The notes beneath the pieces were generated by a model that was not told the DNA's origin, did no database searches, and saw nothing but the letters and a program-made list of their open reading frames with translations. Shown in pieces: positions 25,981 to 35,636 of a DNA stretch of 64,000 nt. The stretch's first letter is position 1. Each line of letters begins with the position of its first letter. The stretch is from Lachnospiraceae bacterium (GTDB taxonomy: Bacteria; Bacillota; Clostridia; Lachnospirales; Lachnospiraceae): NCBI GenBank assembly GCA_017938145.1, contig JAGBCB010000010.1:62001-126000 (forward strand), in the 5' to 3' direction. The translations under genes and the position numbers were made by a program.

Positions 25981-27145
25981 TTTATGTGCGGATATCGGAT
26001 ATAAGAGTATCAATCATTATGGGGAAGAACTTTGCGGCGACCATGTAGATGTAGTAGAGCAGGATGAAAATTCCACCGTTATTGTGCTGGCAGACGGCCT
26101 CGGAAGCGGTGTAAAGGCGAGTATTTTATCTACGCTGACCTCTAAAATCATTTCCACCATGCTGGCAGAGGGCTTATCTTTGGAGGAGTGCGTAGAAACC
26201 ATTGCGGCAACCCTGCCGGTATGTTCCGTGCGTGGTGTGGCATATTCCACCTTTACTATTATGCATTTAAAGAATAATGAGACCTTAGAGATTATGCAGT
26301 ATGATAATCCGCAGGTTATTTTCCTTAGGAATGAAAAAAACTTTGATTATCCGAAAACAGAGCTGAATATCAATGGAAAGAAAATATATAAATCCATCAT
26401 TGATTTACAAGAGAATGATATTTTTGTTGCCATGAGTGACGGCTGTCCTCATGCGGGAATCGGAATCTCTTACAATTTTGGCTGGAAAAGAGAAGACATT
26501 ATTGATTTTGTGGAAACCATGTCTGTTGGCGGTCATACCGCAAAGAATCTCTGTACCATGCTGATTGATGAATGTTTCAAGCTGTACGGTGGACGGCCGG
26601 GAGATGATGCGACGGCATGTATTGTTAAAATCCGTAAGAGAGAACCGATGAATCTTTTATTCGGACCTCCTTTTGATCCGGATGATGGAGACCGTATGAT
26701 GTCCCTGTTCTTTTCCAAGGCCGGAAAGCATATTGTATGCGGTGGTACTACATCGTCCATTGCTGCAAAGTATCTCGGAAAAACGGTAAAGCCTAGTCTG
26801 AGCTATGAACAGTCGGATATTCCGCCGATTGCCACCATCGAGGGAGTAGACCTGGTAACCGAGGGTGTTATCACCATTAACCGGGTTGTGGAGTATGCCA
26901 AGGACTACTTAGGGGAAAACGAACACTATGAGCATTGGAGCTTTAAGCGGGACGGTGCATCCCTAATCAGCCGGTTATTATTTGAGGAGGCCACAGACAT
27001 CAACTTTTATGTGGGACGTGCCATCAATCCGGCACATCAGAACCCGGATTTGCCAATCAATTTTAACATTAAGATGAATTTAGTAGAGGAACTGTCTTCC
27101 TGTTTAAAGAAAATGGGTAAGCGAATTAAAGTGAGTTATTTCTAA
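25973..27145 (+). CDS. SpoIIE/PP2C-type protein phosphatase of the hydrogenase cluster
   Basis: The 390-residue protein has the SpoIIE phosphatase pattern: A-D-G-L-G-S-G near residue 40, M-S-D-G-C near residue 145 and G-D-D-A-T near residue 210. These Asp residues bind metal. A C-terminal part of about 170 residues is not obviously a known domain. It likely dephosphorylates a partner in response to the sensory hydrogenase whose gene it overlaps by 8 bases. Phosphatases in this position are known from group C hydrogenase clusters. The partner (kinase or anti-sigma factor) is not in this cluster. Confidence 0.85.
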   Translation: MNDLCADIGYKSINHYGEELCGDHVDVVEQDENSTVIVLADGLGSGVKASILSTLTSKIISTMLAEGLSLEECVETIAATLPVCSVRGVAYSTFTIMHLKNNETLEIMQYDNPQVIFLRNEKNFDYPKTELNINGKKIYKSIIDLQENDIFVAMSDGCPHAGIGISYNFGWKREDIIDFVETMSVGGHTAKNLCTMLIDECFKLYGGRPGDDATACIVKIRKREPMNLLFGPPFDPDDGDRMMSLFFSKAGKHIVCGGTTSSIAAKYLGKTVKPSLSYEQSDIPPIATIEGVDLVTEGVITINRVVEYAKDYLGENEHYEHWSFKRDGASLISRLLFEEATDINFYVGRAINPAHQNPDLPINFNIKMNLVEELSSCLKKMGKRIKVSYF

Positions 27146-27165
27146 TGGAATTTGGAGAAGGAAAC

Positions 27166-28584
27166 ATGAGAAAGTTTGATACAAAAGTGCAATATTTAAA
27201 GTATAAGGTACTCCGTGAGGTGGCACGGCATGCATGGAATGATACGTTGTTAGAGTCAGTAATGGATATTCCAAAGACGATTGTTCCTGGTAAAGTTCCG
27301 ACTATGCGTTGCTGTGTTTACAAGGAGCGTGCAATCTTAGGAGAAAGAGTAAAGATTGCCATGGGTGGTGATATCAATAATCCTAATGTTATTGAGGTAA
27401 TTGATATTGCCTGTGACGAATGTCCGGCTGCCGGCTATGAGGTAACTGCCTCCTGCCGAGGTTGTCTGGCAAACCGATGTGAAGACGTGTGTAAGAAAGG
27501 CGCAATTTCCTTCGACCACAATCATGTGGCACATATTGACAAGTCGAAATGTGTGGAATGCGGTATGTGTGCCAAGGTATGTCCGTATGCAGCAATTGTA
27601 AACAGAAAACGTCCATGCCAGATTGCCTGCAAGGTAAAGGCAATTAAAATCAAAGAGGACAATGCTGCAGCCATAGATAATGAAAAGTGTATTCAGTGCG
27701 GTGCCTGTGTATATCAGTGCCCATTTGGCGCCATTCAGGACAAATCCTATATTTTGAATGTAATTGACCTGATTAAGAATAGCAATAATAACAAGGAATA
27801 CAAGGTATATGCCCTGGTTGCTCCATCGATTTCCAGCCAGTTCACCTATGCAAAGCTTGGCCAGGTGATTACCGGCTTAAAGGAGCTTGGGTTCTTTACG
27901 GTAATTGAAGCGGCTCTCGGTGCGGATATGGTAGCTATGGCGGAATCCAGGGAGCTTGTAGAAAAGGGATTTTTAACCAGTTCCTGCTGTCCGGCCTTTG
28001 TTCAGTACATTAAGTCGGCATTTCCTGAACTGGTACCGTATATTTCCCACAACATGTCTCCAATGGGAGTCCTGGCAAAATATATAAAGGATACAACTAA
28101 GAATGCCAAGGTTGTGTTTATCGGTCCATGTACCTCAAAAAAAGCAGAGGCACAGTTAGAAAATGTAAAAGAATATGTGGATGCGGTGCTTACCTTTGAA
28201 GAACTGCAGGCGCTGATAGACAGTAAGGACATCGACATTACGTCTTTGGAAGAAGACGTTCTTGACAATGCTTCCTATTTCGGCCGTATTTTCGCACGCT
28301 CCGGCGGTTTGACGGATGCGGTGGTACAGGCGCTGAAAGAGCAGGAACTGGAGTTTGACTTAAAGGCAGTGACCTGTGACGGTATTGAGGCCTGCAAGAT
28401 GGCACTGTTAAAGAAGAGTAAAAATGTGCTGGATGCCAACTTTATTGAGGGTATGGCTTGTATCGGTGGATGCATCGGCGGTGCAGGTTGTCTGACTCAT
28501 GGAGAAAAGAACAAGGCAGAAGTGGATAAGTACGGAAGAGAAGCCTATGAAAAGACGATTTCCGATGCTATATCCTTATTGTAA
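27166..28584 (+). CDS. [FeFe] hydrogenase with N-terminal ferredoxin domain
   Basis: The 472-residue protein has a Cys-rich N-terminal region with at least two [4Fe-4S] motifs (C-V-E-C-G-M-C-A-K-V-C-P and C-I-Q-C-G-A-C-V-Y-Q-C-P) and an H-cluster domain. The latter has S-S-C-C-P-A near Cys274, G-P-C-T-S-K-K near Cys322 and M-A-C-I-G-G-C near Cys432/436. These resemble the group B monomeric hydrogenases. It should be a catalytic hydrogenase that makes or consumes hydrogen with ferredoxin. Start at 27166 chosen for GGAG 8 bases upstream; an ATG at 27145 overlaps the phosphatase stop. It is probably co-regulated with, or controlled by, the sensory unit upstream. Confidence 0.88.
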   Translation: MRKFDTKVQYLKYKVLREVARHAWNDTLLESVMDIPKTIVPGKVPTMRCCVYKERAILGERVKIAMGGDINNPNVIEVIDIACDECPAAGYEVTASCRGCLANRCEDVCKKGAISFDHNHVAHIDKSKCVECGMCAKVCPYAAIVNRKRPCQIACKVKAIKIKEDNAAAIDNEKCIQCGACVYQCPFGAIQDKSYILNVIDLIKNSNNNKEYKVYALVAPSISSQFTYAKLGQVITGLKELGFFTVIEAALGADMVAMAESRELVEKGFLTSSCCPAFVQYIKSAFPELVPYISHNMSPMGVLAKYIKDTTKNAKVVFIGPCTSKKAEAQLENVKEYVDAVLTFEELQALIDSKDIDITSLEEDVLDNASYFGRIFARSGGLTDAVVQALKEQELEFDLKAVTCDGIEACKMALLKKSKNVLDANFIEGMACIGGCIGGAGCLTHGEKNKAEVDKYGREAYEKTISDAISLL

Positions 28585-28634
28585 AGCCATGATGCTTAGT
28601 TGAAATTTGACGCATCCGGGTAAAAAAAGTACGG

Positions 28635-28663
28635 TACACAAGTTAGGACTCCCAAAGTATAAT
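28635..28663 (+). promoter_or_regulatory. Possible promoter of the GH5 gene
   Basis: TACACA (28635-28640) and TATAAT (28658-28663) are separated by 17 bases; the -35 is only 4 of 6. Confidence 0.45.
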
Positions 28664-28700
28664 AGAGGCAAAGAATCCCACAATGGAAAGGAGTCTGAAT

Positions 28701-30365
28701 ATGAAAATAAAGAAATATGCAATGATATTCGGTACAATAATTGCACTTGGATGCGGTTTGCTTGCCTGTGGAAAGGGTGGAGATGACACTCCGGCCAATA
28801 CTCCTACTGCGGAACCGACAAAAGAGCCAAAGCCGGTTCATAAGCCGACTGCAACGGAAGTTGTGTCAGATATGGTAATCGGATGGAATCTCGGTAACGC
28901 ATTGGATAGTTATGTGGCAGGCGAAACAGGACTTGCTACGGAAACCAGCTGGGGAAATCCATACAGTACCAAGGCTATGATTGACGGCATAAAGGAAGCC
29001 GGATTTAATGCAGTCCGTGTTCCTGTGACCTGGTATAATCACATGGATGCATCCACCAACCAAATCGATAAAGAGTGGATGGACCGTGTGGAAGAAGTGG
29101 TAAAATATGTGCTGGATAATGATATGTATTGCATCATTAACGTACACCATGACACCGGTGAAAAGGGCTGGCTGAAGGCAACCGAAAACGGTATCGATGT
29201 TAAGAAGGCAAAATTTAAAGCAATCTGGGAACAGGTGAGTGAACGCTTCGGCGAGTACGGTGACAAGCTCTTGTTTGAAGGTTTTAATGAGCTTCTGGAC
29301 GAAGAGAGCAACTGGACCAAGCCGGGAGAAGAAGCAGGAAGAATTACAAACGATCTGAACCAGTTATTCGTAGATACGGTTCGTGCCTCCGGCAAAAAGA
29401 ACGCCACCAGATGCTTAATTGTAAATACCTATTGTGCCGGTGCAAATAAAGATGTTTTGAAGTATTTTGAGTTGCCGGAAGATACAGTGGCGGATAAGTT
29501 GATTGTGGAAACACATATTTACCAGCCGTACTATTTCACCTCTGAGGTTTCTCCGGATGTTACAGACTGGGCAAACGGTAAACCGACCCTGGAATCCTAT
29601 ATCTACAACATGTACGAAAACTTTATTAAAAAGGGAACACCGGTTATTATCGGTGAGTTCGGTGCAGTGGATAAGGATAATTTAAAGTCTCGTATGTCCT
29701 GGCTGAGATTCTTCGTAGACACCTGTTATAAGTATGGAATTAAGTGCTTCTGGTGGGATAACGGTAATGCGGCACAATATGAAATTTTTGACCGTACCAC
29801 ATTAGAAATAACAGAACCGGAACTTTTAGAGGTTATGATGACGGAAGCAACCGGCGGAACCTATATTTTCCCTAAGGTAGAAGAACCGGAAGAACCAAAA
29901 GATAAGGACCCGAACCTGTGTGCCAATAAGAACAGTTGGAGCAATTACATTAATTCCGGCAATGGTGCTGCAGGTAACGTAAAAATCATTGATAACGGTG
30001 TGAGGGTTTCTATAGAACAGCCGGGCGGTAATGCATGGGATGTACAGTTCTCTTATGTAGGACTTACCTTTGAACAAGGTGTAACCTATAAGGTTTCCTT
30101 TGATTACACCGGTACTCCGGCCCAGACAATGAACTTCCATATGATGCAGAATTATGATCCGTATGTTACTTATGCAACGGTTGCATTGGAGTACAAAGAA
30201 GAAACCCAAACCTATGAAGGTACATTTACCATGACGGAGCCAACGGATAAGAACTCCCGAATTACCTTTGACTGCGGTGCCAGCGAATGCGGCATGCCGT
30301 ATTCGGTATTGATTGAAAACTTAGTTTTACTGAAGGTGGAAGAAACAACAGAAAATACACAATAA
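28701..30365 (+). CDS. GH5 cellulase-like lipoprotein with C-terminal carbohydrate-binding module
   Basis: The 554-residue protein has a lipoprotein signal (lipobox L-L-A-C), a short Thr/Pro-rich linker and a GH5 catalytic domain (about residues 50-390). That domain starts with G-W-N-L-G-N-A-L-D, with acid/base Glu197 (F-N-E) and nucleophile Glu319 (I-G-E-F-G). The C-terminal 150 residues look like a CBM4/9-type sugar-binding module. It probably cuts beta-1,4-glucan or mannan chains at the cell surface; the exact specificity is not readable. Start at 28701 chosen for GGAAAGGAG upstream. It has a strong terminator and is convergent with the YesMN genes. Confidence 0.9.
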   Translation: MKIKKYAMIFGTIIALGCGLLACGKGGDDTPANTPTAEPTKEPKPVHKPTATEVVSDMVIGWNLGNALDSYVAGETGLATETSWGNPYSTKAMIDGIKEAGFNAVRVPVTWYNHMDASTNQIDKEWMDRVEEVVKYVLDNDMYCIINVHHDTGEKGWLKATENGIDVKKAKFKAIWEQVSERFGEYGDKLLFEGFNELLDEESNWTKPGEEAGRITNDLNQLFVDTVRASGKKNATRCLIVNTYCAGANKDVLKYFELPEDTVADKLIVETHIYQPYYFTSEVSPDVTDWANGKPTLESYIYNMYENFIKKGTPVIIGEFGAVDKDNLKSRMSWLRFFVDTCYKYGIKCFWWDNGNAAQYEIFDRTTLEITEPELLEVMMTEATGGTYIFPKVEEPEEPKDKDPNLCANKNSWSNYINSGNGAAGNVKIIDNGVRVSIEQPGGNAWDVQFSYVGLTFEQGVTYKVSFDYTGTPAQTMNFHMMQNYDPYVTYATVALEYKEETQTYEGTFTMTEPTDKNSRITFDCGASECGMPYSVLIENLVLLKVEETTENTQ

Positions 30366-30381
30366 GTATAACCCTCTAAAC

Positions 30382-30415
30382 AAAGGGCCGGCAAATTATT
30401 GCCGGCCCTTTTTGT
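30382..30415. terminator. Shared terminator between the GH5 gene and yesN
   Basis: AAAGGGCCGGC (30382-30392) and GCCGGCCCTTT (30401-30411) form an 11-bp perfect stem followed by Ts. It overlaps the stop region of the minus-strand regulator and can end both transcripts. Confidence 0.9.
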
Positions 30416-31907
30416 ATTCCGATGGCAGAATGCCAACATATTTTTTGAATTTTTTTGTGAAATAATCGGTATTGGTAAAACCGGACAGTTCGCAGGTTTT
30501 TGCGACGGAAAAGCCTTTTTCCAAGTAGTCTCTTGCAAGTTCAATGCGGCGTTCATCCAGATAAGCATTAAAGTGCCGGCCGGTTTCCTTGGCAAATAAT
30601 TTTCCCAGATATGCACTGTTATATCCGAATTGCTTTGCAATGGTTTCCAGCTTTAACGGAGCGGCCAGATTCTCATCAATGTATTGACAGATGCGTTGGC
30701 AAGGACTGGATTGCGAAGCGTCTTTAATGAATGAAATTGCTTTTTGAAGCTGGCGGATAAAATAGGAGATGCTTTCAAAAAGAAAGTGGTCTGCATACAG
30801 CCGGGCGGTAAATTTATCTTTATCTGCGATTTCGCATGCAAGCACTGGATATTGGTCAATCAGTTTGGATGTCACCTGGGTATAGCAGTTTAGCAGAATG
30901 AATCCTATGCTGTCTCTTGGCGGTTTGCGGCAGATAAAGTAATTTGTTAATGCACGAAATTCCTGTTCCACCTTGGCCGGTTCCAGTAAAAGTACCCGGC
31001 ATAGAAGATTTTCAGTAAATGTAATCAGGTTAAAATCCTCAGCGGAAGAATTATCCTGCATAATAGTATCTGCGTATATAAGATTGCTTTGACCGGTTTT
31101 ATAGTAGTAAATATTTTGTGCAATGGACTGAACTTCCTGATATAACGTATTTAATTCCGCCGGCGAATCTGCCTTAGAACTGAAAATGGAAATCAGGTCG
31201 CTGTCCGGTAATACGGTATTGCAGCATGCTTCCAAGTGTTTTTTAATAGCCTGTTCCCGGGCGGAATCGGTTAAAATAATTACCCGGCAGTTACCGGAAA
31301 CCGTTGCGGTAAGATAGTTTTTCTCGGGCAGGGAAAAGAGGGAGAGGTCCTCTGTCTGCTCTGCAGATTCCACAGAAAAGAGGAGAACAAGCCGGAAGTA
31401 CCGGCCGGTTAGTCCCAGGTGGTATACGGTTTCCATTTCCGGTGTATAAGCCATGGAACCGGTAAGGATTCCGGATATAATATTGTTTTTGGCAATGTTC
31501 GCCGGTTGGTCGGAATAGATGGAAACCAGTTGCTCTTTGTGCAGTTCATCAAGGGATTTTTGTACGGCTTCGGTTAACTGGTCCGGGTCCACCGGCTTCA
31601 ATAGATAGGAGGTTACACCATAGTCGATAGCGGACTTTGCATATTCAAAGTCGGAATAACCGCTTAAAATGATGATACGGCCGGAAAAATCCTGTTCTCT
31701 GGCTTTTTTGGCAACGGACAAGCCGGACATGGTTTCCATATGGATGTCCAAAAGAACCAGCTCCGGATTTTCTTCTTCAATTATTTTCAGACCTTCCGGT
31801 CCGTCTTCCGCTTCCAGAAATTCGGTGAAGCCGTAATCGGCCCATGGAATTACCAATTGCAGTCCTTTGCGGATGAGTGGTTCGTCGTCAATGAACAGTA
31901 CTTTCAT
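30396..31907 (-). CDS. YesN-type response regulator with AraC DNA-binding domain
   Basis: The 503-residue protein has a receiver domain (phosphorylated Asp54 in L-L-D-I-H-M), a long central region and a C-terminal AraC double helix-turn-helix (about residues 405-500). Start on the minus strand at 31907, where AAGAGGTG sits just upstream. The adjacent kinase gene ends one base before, so they are co-transcribed. YesN-type regulators usually control sugar uptake or polysaccharide-degradation genes, fitting the flanking GH5 and solute-binding protein genes. Confidence 0.9.
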   Translation of the reverse strand: MKVLFIDDEPLIRKGLQLVIPWADYGFTEFLEAEDGPEGLKIIEEENPELVLLDIHMETMSGLSVAKKAREQDFSGRIIILSGYSDFEYAKSAIDYGVTSYLLKPVDPDQLTEAVQKSLDELHKEQLVSIYSDQPANIAKNNIISGILTGSMAYTPEMETVYHLGLTGRYFRLVLLFSVESAEQTEDLSLFSLPEKNYLTATVSGNCRVIILTDSAREQAIKKHLEACCNTVLPDSDLISIFSSKADSPAELNTLYQEVQSIAQNIYYYKTGQSNLIYADTIMQDNSSAEDFNLITFTENLLCRVLLLEPAKVEQEFRALTNYFICRKPPRDSIGFILLNCYTQVTSKLIDQYPVLACEIADKDKFTARLYADHFLFESISYFIRQLQKAISFIKDASQSSPCQRICQYIDENLAAPLKLETIAKQFGYNSAYLGKLFAKETGRHFNAYLDERRIELARDYLEKGFSVAKTCELSGFTNTDYFTKKFKKYVGILPSEYKKGRQ

Positions 31908-31908
31908 G

Positions 31909-33687
31909 TTACACCTCTTTGTATGGTATCTTAATGGTGGCAGTGGTGCCTTGTTCCGGTATGCTTTCAAAAGACAGGCCGTATTCTTCTCCGTAATGGA
32001 GCTTGATACGGTTATTTACATTGTGTATTCCGATATGGGAAGAGGAATCGGCTTCCCGGTAAGAGGCAAGGGATGTATTCATTTCTTCCAGTTTATCGGA
32101 AGGAATGCCACGGCCGTTATCGGAAATGGAGATAACCAGTTCTCCGTTTCTGAGTAGCACATTGATACTGATTTTTCCGCCCTTTTTCTTTGTGGAAAAT
32201 CCGTGAATAACGGAGTTCTCTACAATCGGCTGAAGGATAAACGGCAGGATAGCGCAGTTTTTCGGGTTCAGGTTCGGGTGAATCTGAATGGAATAATTTA
32301 GTTTGTCCTGAAAACGGAAATGCTGGATTTCCAAGTAGGATTCCAAATATTCCAATGCTTTGGCAAGGGTGGTACTGGAAGCAGGTGCATCCAGGGCATA
32401 GCGGAGTGTTTGACCGAGCTTTAAAATAATGTTATTCAGTTCGGTCTGGTTGCTGAGCAATGCATGCATGCGGATGGTTTCCAGTGTATTAAACAGAAAA
32501 TGAGGATTAATCTGGCTGGCAAGCAGTTCGAACTGGATTTGCTGCTGGCGCAGGGCAAGCTGGTCGGTTTCCTTCTGTTTGGTAAGAATTTGAAGGTGCA
32601 GTTCCTGAATGCCGGTAATGGTGGTTTTCATATCACGGAACAGCTCACCAAGTTCATCGTTGCCGATAAATTCTCCTTCCATGGAAAGATTTCCCTGTGC
32701 AATCTGATGCATTTGCTCACGCACTGCCAGCAGACGCTTGGTGTAAGTATTGGAAAAGGCCGTAAATAACAATAACGGCACAATCGCCAAAATAATTATG
32801 ATGGAAGAAATAACCAACAGAGTTTGGGTTATCTGACGGTTATCGTGGCTGATGGTAATTATGTGAAAGGTTTCGGAGGAAGAAAACACTTTTAAAGTAC
32901 TTTCCAGACCGAGCACTTTTTTGCCGTTCAAAAGATAATTGGATGCTGTATAATCCGGTAAATCCGATTGAAGGGTAATCTGTAACAAATCCCCTGTTTT
33001 TTCCTTGTTAGTGGAATAGAATACAATATTGTCGCTTAAGGTCAGATAAGTGGCCTGCTGCCTGTTATGGTTCATGGAAGAAAGATAGTTATTACTGATT
33101 CCGATTGCTATAACGGCATAGTTTTTTGAATTCGGAAGGGTAATCTTTCTAAGAAGGTACAGGTTTGCCGCAGAGGAAAAGAAATTGGTATCAATCCAGG
33201 TCGTTTCTGCAGGATTCTGCGATAATGCCAGGTACCAATCCGTGTTTTTTATTTCAGGAGTTATAGTATGATATTTACCGGAGGAAACCAATGTCGGATT
33301 GTCAATATACAGGCGAAGATCGGTAATTTCCGCATGGTTATTGCTAAACTCCTCCAGGAGAGTAAAATTGCGGTAAGCAGAATATACTTCGTTGGAATCA
33401 ATGTATTCGGTTGAAATAATGGTATGTAAGGAATTATCGGATGCAATGATATTGGCAATGGAAGTAGTTAAACTGGTAACCGACATTAACATATTCCGGT
33501 TTGCCTGATTAGCCGCCGAAATTTGCGAATCTGCCAGGTTCATCATCTTTTCTTTGGTATCGGTGATAAGAAAAATGCCAAGGATAGTTACCGGAAGAAT
33601 CGCACAGAAGGTATAGAACAGAAATAATTTCTTTTTCAGGTAGATATTATTAAGTTTTTGGGTAAGGGTGTGCCAAAACCGTTTCAT
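31909..33687 (-). CDS. YesM-type sensor histidine kinase
   Basis: The 592-residue protein has an N-terminal membrane segment (about 20-40), an extracellular sensor region, a second membrane segment (about 285-305), a HAMP domain and a histidine kinase domain. That domain has the N-P-H-F-L-F-N-T-L-E motif typical of the YesM/LytS class and the ATP-binding S-D-N-G-R-G-I-P. It is paired with the YesN-type regulator. The ligand may be a sugar or oligosaccharide, perhaps reported by the solute-binding protein encoded divergently; this is inference. Confidence 0.92.
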   Translation of the reverse strand: MKRFWHTLTQKLNNIYLKKKLFLFYTFCAILPVTILGIFLITDTKEKMMNLADSQISAANQANRNMLMSVTSLTTSIANIIASDNSLHTIISTEYIDSNEVYSAYRNFTLLEEFSNNHAEITDLRLYIDNPTLVSSGKYHTITPEIKNTDWYLALSQNPAETTWIDTNFFSSAANLYLLRKITLPNSKNYAVIAIGISNNYLSSMNHNRQQATYLTLSDNIVFYSTNKEKTGDLLQITLQSDLPDYTASNYLLNGKKVLGLESTLKVFSSSETFHIITISHDNRQITQTLLVISSIIIILAIVPLLLFTAFSNTYTKRLLAVREQMHQIAQGNLSMEGEFIGNDELGELFRDMKTTITGIQELHLQILTKQKETDQLALRQQQIQFELLASQINPHFLFNTLETIRMHALLSNQTELNNIILKLGQTLRYALDAPASSTTLAKALEYLESYLEIQHFRFQDKLNYSIQIHPNLNPKNCAILPFILQPIVENSVIHGFSTKKKGGKISINVLLRNGELVISISDNGRGIPSDKLEEMNTSLASYREADSSSHIGIHNVNNRIKLHYGEEYGLSFESIPEQGTTATIKIPYKEV

Positions 33688-33736
33688 GTTTTTCTCCTGT
33701 GGTATGATACTTTAATACTATCAAATCTGTGTTTTT

Positions 33737-33766
33737 TTGTCTATGCAAAAATGGGCAAATTATGAT
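33737..33766 (+). promoter_or_regulatory. Possible promoter of the first solute-binding protein gene
   Basis: TTGTCT (33737-33742) and TATGAT (33761-33766) are 18 bases apart in the divergent gap between the kinase and the lipoprotein genes. Confidence 0.4.
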
Positions 33767-33820
33767 ATGATAGGTCTATAGAAAAGGAACGTGGAATCTG
33801 TTTGGGAGAGGATAGGAAAG

Positions 33821-35518
33821 ATGAGTAAGTTTTTTCGGAAAAACAGAATAAAAAGATGGATGGGATATTTGTTTTTGGGACTGCTTTTGTGTGCCGGCGG
33901 CTGCGGCAAAAAGCAAAGGGAACCTTTAGAACTGGATGTATTTGCGGGAAGGGCAAATTATCAGGGAGAACAAAAGGGCTGGTATGCTAAAATTGTGCAG
34001 GACAAGTTTAATTTAAAGCTGAATATTATTGCTCCGAATGTATCCGGCGGCGGAAACCTGTTATTTGAATCCCGCTTAACAGCAGGAAAAGTCGGAGACA
34101 TAGTCATTACCTCCTATCAGAACATGAAAGAATGTGTAGAGGCCGGAGTTTTGGCTGACCTGACACCATATTTGGAAAAAACTACATATTTGAAGCAGTA
34201 TCTGGATGTAATAAAGCAGATGAATTTGCAAAACGGTTATACGGATGCAATTTATATTATTCCGACTTCTATGTCTTCCATGCCGGCAACGGAGCCAGTG
34301 CTGTACGGCGACAAACCGGAATTTGCATCTTATCTGCCATGGAGTTATTATAAAGAACTGGATTATCCGGTAATTAAAAGTGAGAATGATTTATTGGATG
34401 TTTTAAAGCAAATGCAGGAAAATCATCCGGAAACAGCTGACGGTAAAAAAGTATATGCCTTTTCTCTGTTTAAGGACTGGGATGTGGAATATATGAGTCT
34501 GGCTGCCAATATGGTGAAATCCTACGGATATATTGACACTACGGATTCGATTTTTACTTCTGCGGATTTAAATGAGCTTCAGTATTTGGCTCAAAAGGAT
34601 AGTATTTATTACCGGATGCTGCATTTATATTTTGAGGCGAACCAAAGAGGTCTGCTTGATCCGGAATCCGGCGTGCAAAGCTTCGATGTGATGTACGAAA
34701 AAGCCAGAAACCGCCAGGTGTTGTATCTTTGGTGGGCTTGGATGCTTGGAAACTATGATGACGGAAGTCATGAGGAACGCCATGTATTTATACCGGTCAG
34801 TGATGCTCCGGTAGTATGTGAAGGTTTCAGTACATATGGTGACGGTTACGCCTATGCTATCGGAAAAGATACCAAAAATGTGAAGCGTGTGGTGGAGTAT
34901 CTGGACTGGATGGCTTCTCCGGAGGGCATGATGTATTACGGTGCCGGAATCGAAGGGGTGAGCTATGTTTATGATATTAATGGCAAACCGAAGTATACCA
35001 ATTATTCCAATGAGGCCTGGATGAATAATGCTGAATTAGAAGAAACCTATGGTGGCGGCTCCTACACAGAAGGTTTCTGTCAGTTTAACGATACCATTGT
35101 ACAGCAAAAGGATATCAATCCGGAAACGGGAGAATCCTTTTACTCTGAAAACTGGACGACTACCATCAAAAATAATTACGGGGTAGTGTCGCAACAGTGG
35201 GCGGCACGGTTCGGAGCGGCATCTCCGGCAGAATATTTGAAAAATAACCGGTTGCTGGATGTTTTTATTAAAACCGACTATGTTGCCGGCGAAGAATCGG
35301 AACAACTTTTAATTATCCGGGAAAAATGCTCCGCTTTGATTAAAGAATATTCCTGGAAAATGGTGTTTGCGGAAAATGAAGCGCAATTTACGGAATTTTG
35401 GGATACTCTTTTGACTTTACTGTACCAAAACGGATATGAACAGGTGGAAGCAGCAGACTTGGAGATTATAAAAGAAATGAGAGTCCGTCGTGAAGAATTG
35501 CTGCGTACGGAGCACTAA
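33821..35518 (+). CDS. Solute-binding lipoprotein, orphan
   Basis: The 565-residue protein has a signal peptide with lipobox A-G-G-C and the pattern of family 1 extracellular solute-binding proteins for sugars (long, aromatic-rich mature part). Start at 33821; the frame also extends upstream, but GATAGGAAAG precedes this ATG. No permease or ATPase genes are near. It is divergent from the YesM kinase gene and next to a second, shorter solute-binding protein gene. It may feed a transporter encoded elsewhere or serve the kinase as a sugar sensor. Confidence 0.8.
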   Translation: MSKFFRKNRIKRWMGYLFLGLLLCAGGCGKKQREPLELDVFAGRANYQGEQKGWYAKIVQDKFNLKLNIIAPNVSGGGNLLFESRLTAGKVGDIVITSYQNMKECVEAGVLADLTPYLEKTTYLKQYLDVIKQMNLQNGYTDAIYIIPTSMSSMPATEPVLYGDKPEFASYLPWSYYKELDYPVIKSENDLLDVLKQMQENHPETADGKKVYAFSLFKDWDVEYMSLAANMVKSYGYIDTTDSIFTSADLNELQYLAQKDSIYYRMLHLYFEANQRGLLDPESGVQSFDVMYEKARNRQVLYLWWAWMLGNYDDGSHEERHVFIPVSDAPVVCEGFSTYGDGYAYAIGKDTKNVKRVVEYLDWMASPEGMMYYGAGIEGVSYVYDINGKPKYTNYSNEAWMNNAELEETYGGGSYTEGFCQFNDTIVQQKDINPETGESFYSENWTTTIKNNYGVVSQQWAARFGAASPAEYLKNNRLLDVFIKTDYVAGEESEQLLIIREKCSALIKEYSWKMVFAENEAQFTEFWDTLLTLLYQNGYEQVEAADLEIIKEMRVRREELLRTEH

Positions 35519-35636
35519 AAGTCTAATTTTTACGGGTATGTCTAAAGTTGTGTGGGTGTGTTTTTTTGGAAAATTTTTTTATACTGTCTTTGTAAGATAA
35601 TTAACCTATGATAGAGCGGTTAAGGAGGAGATTGAG

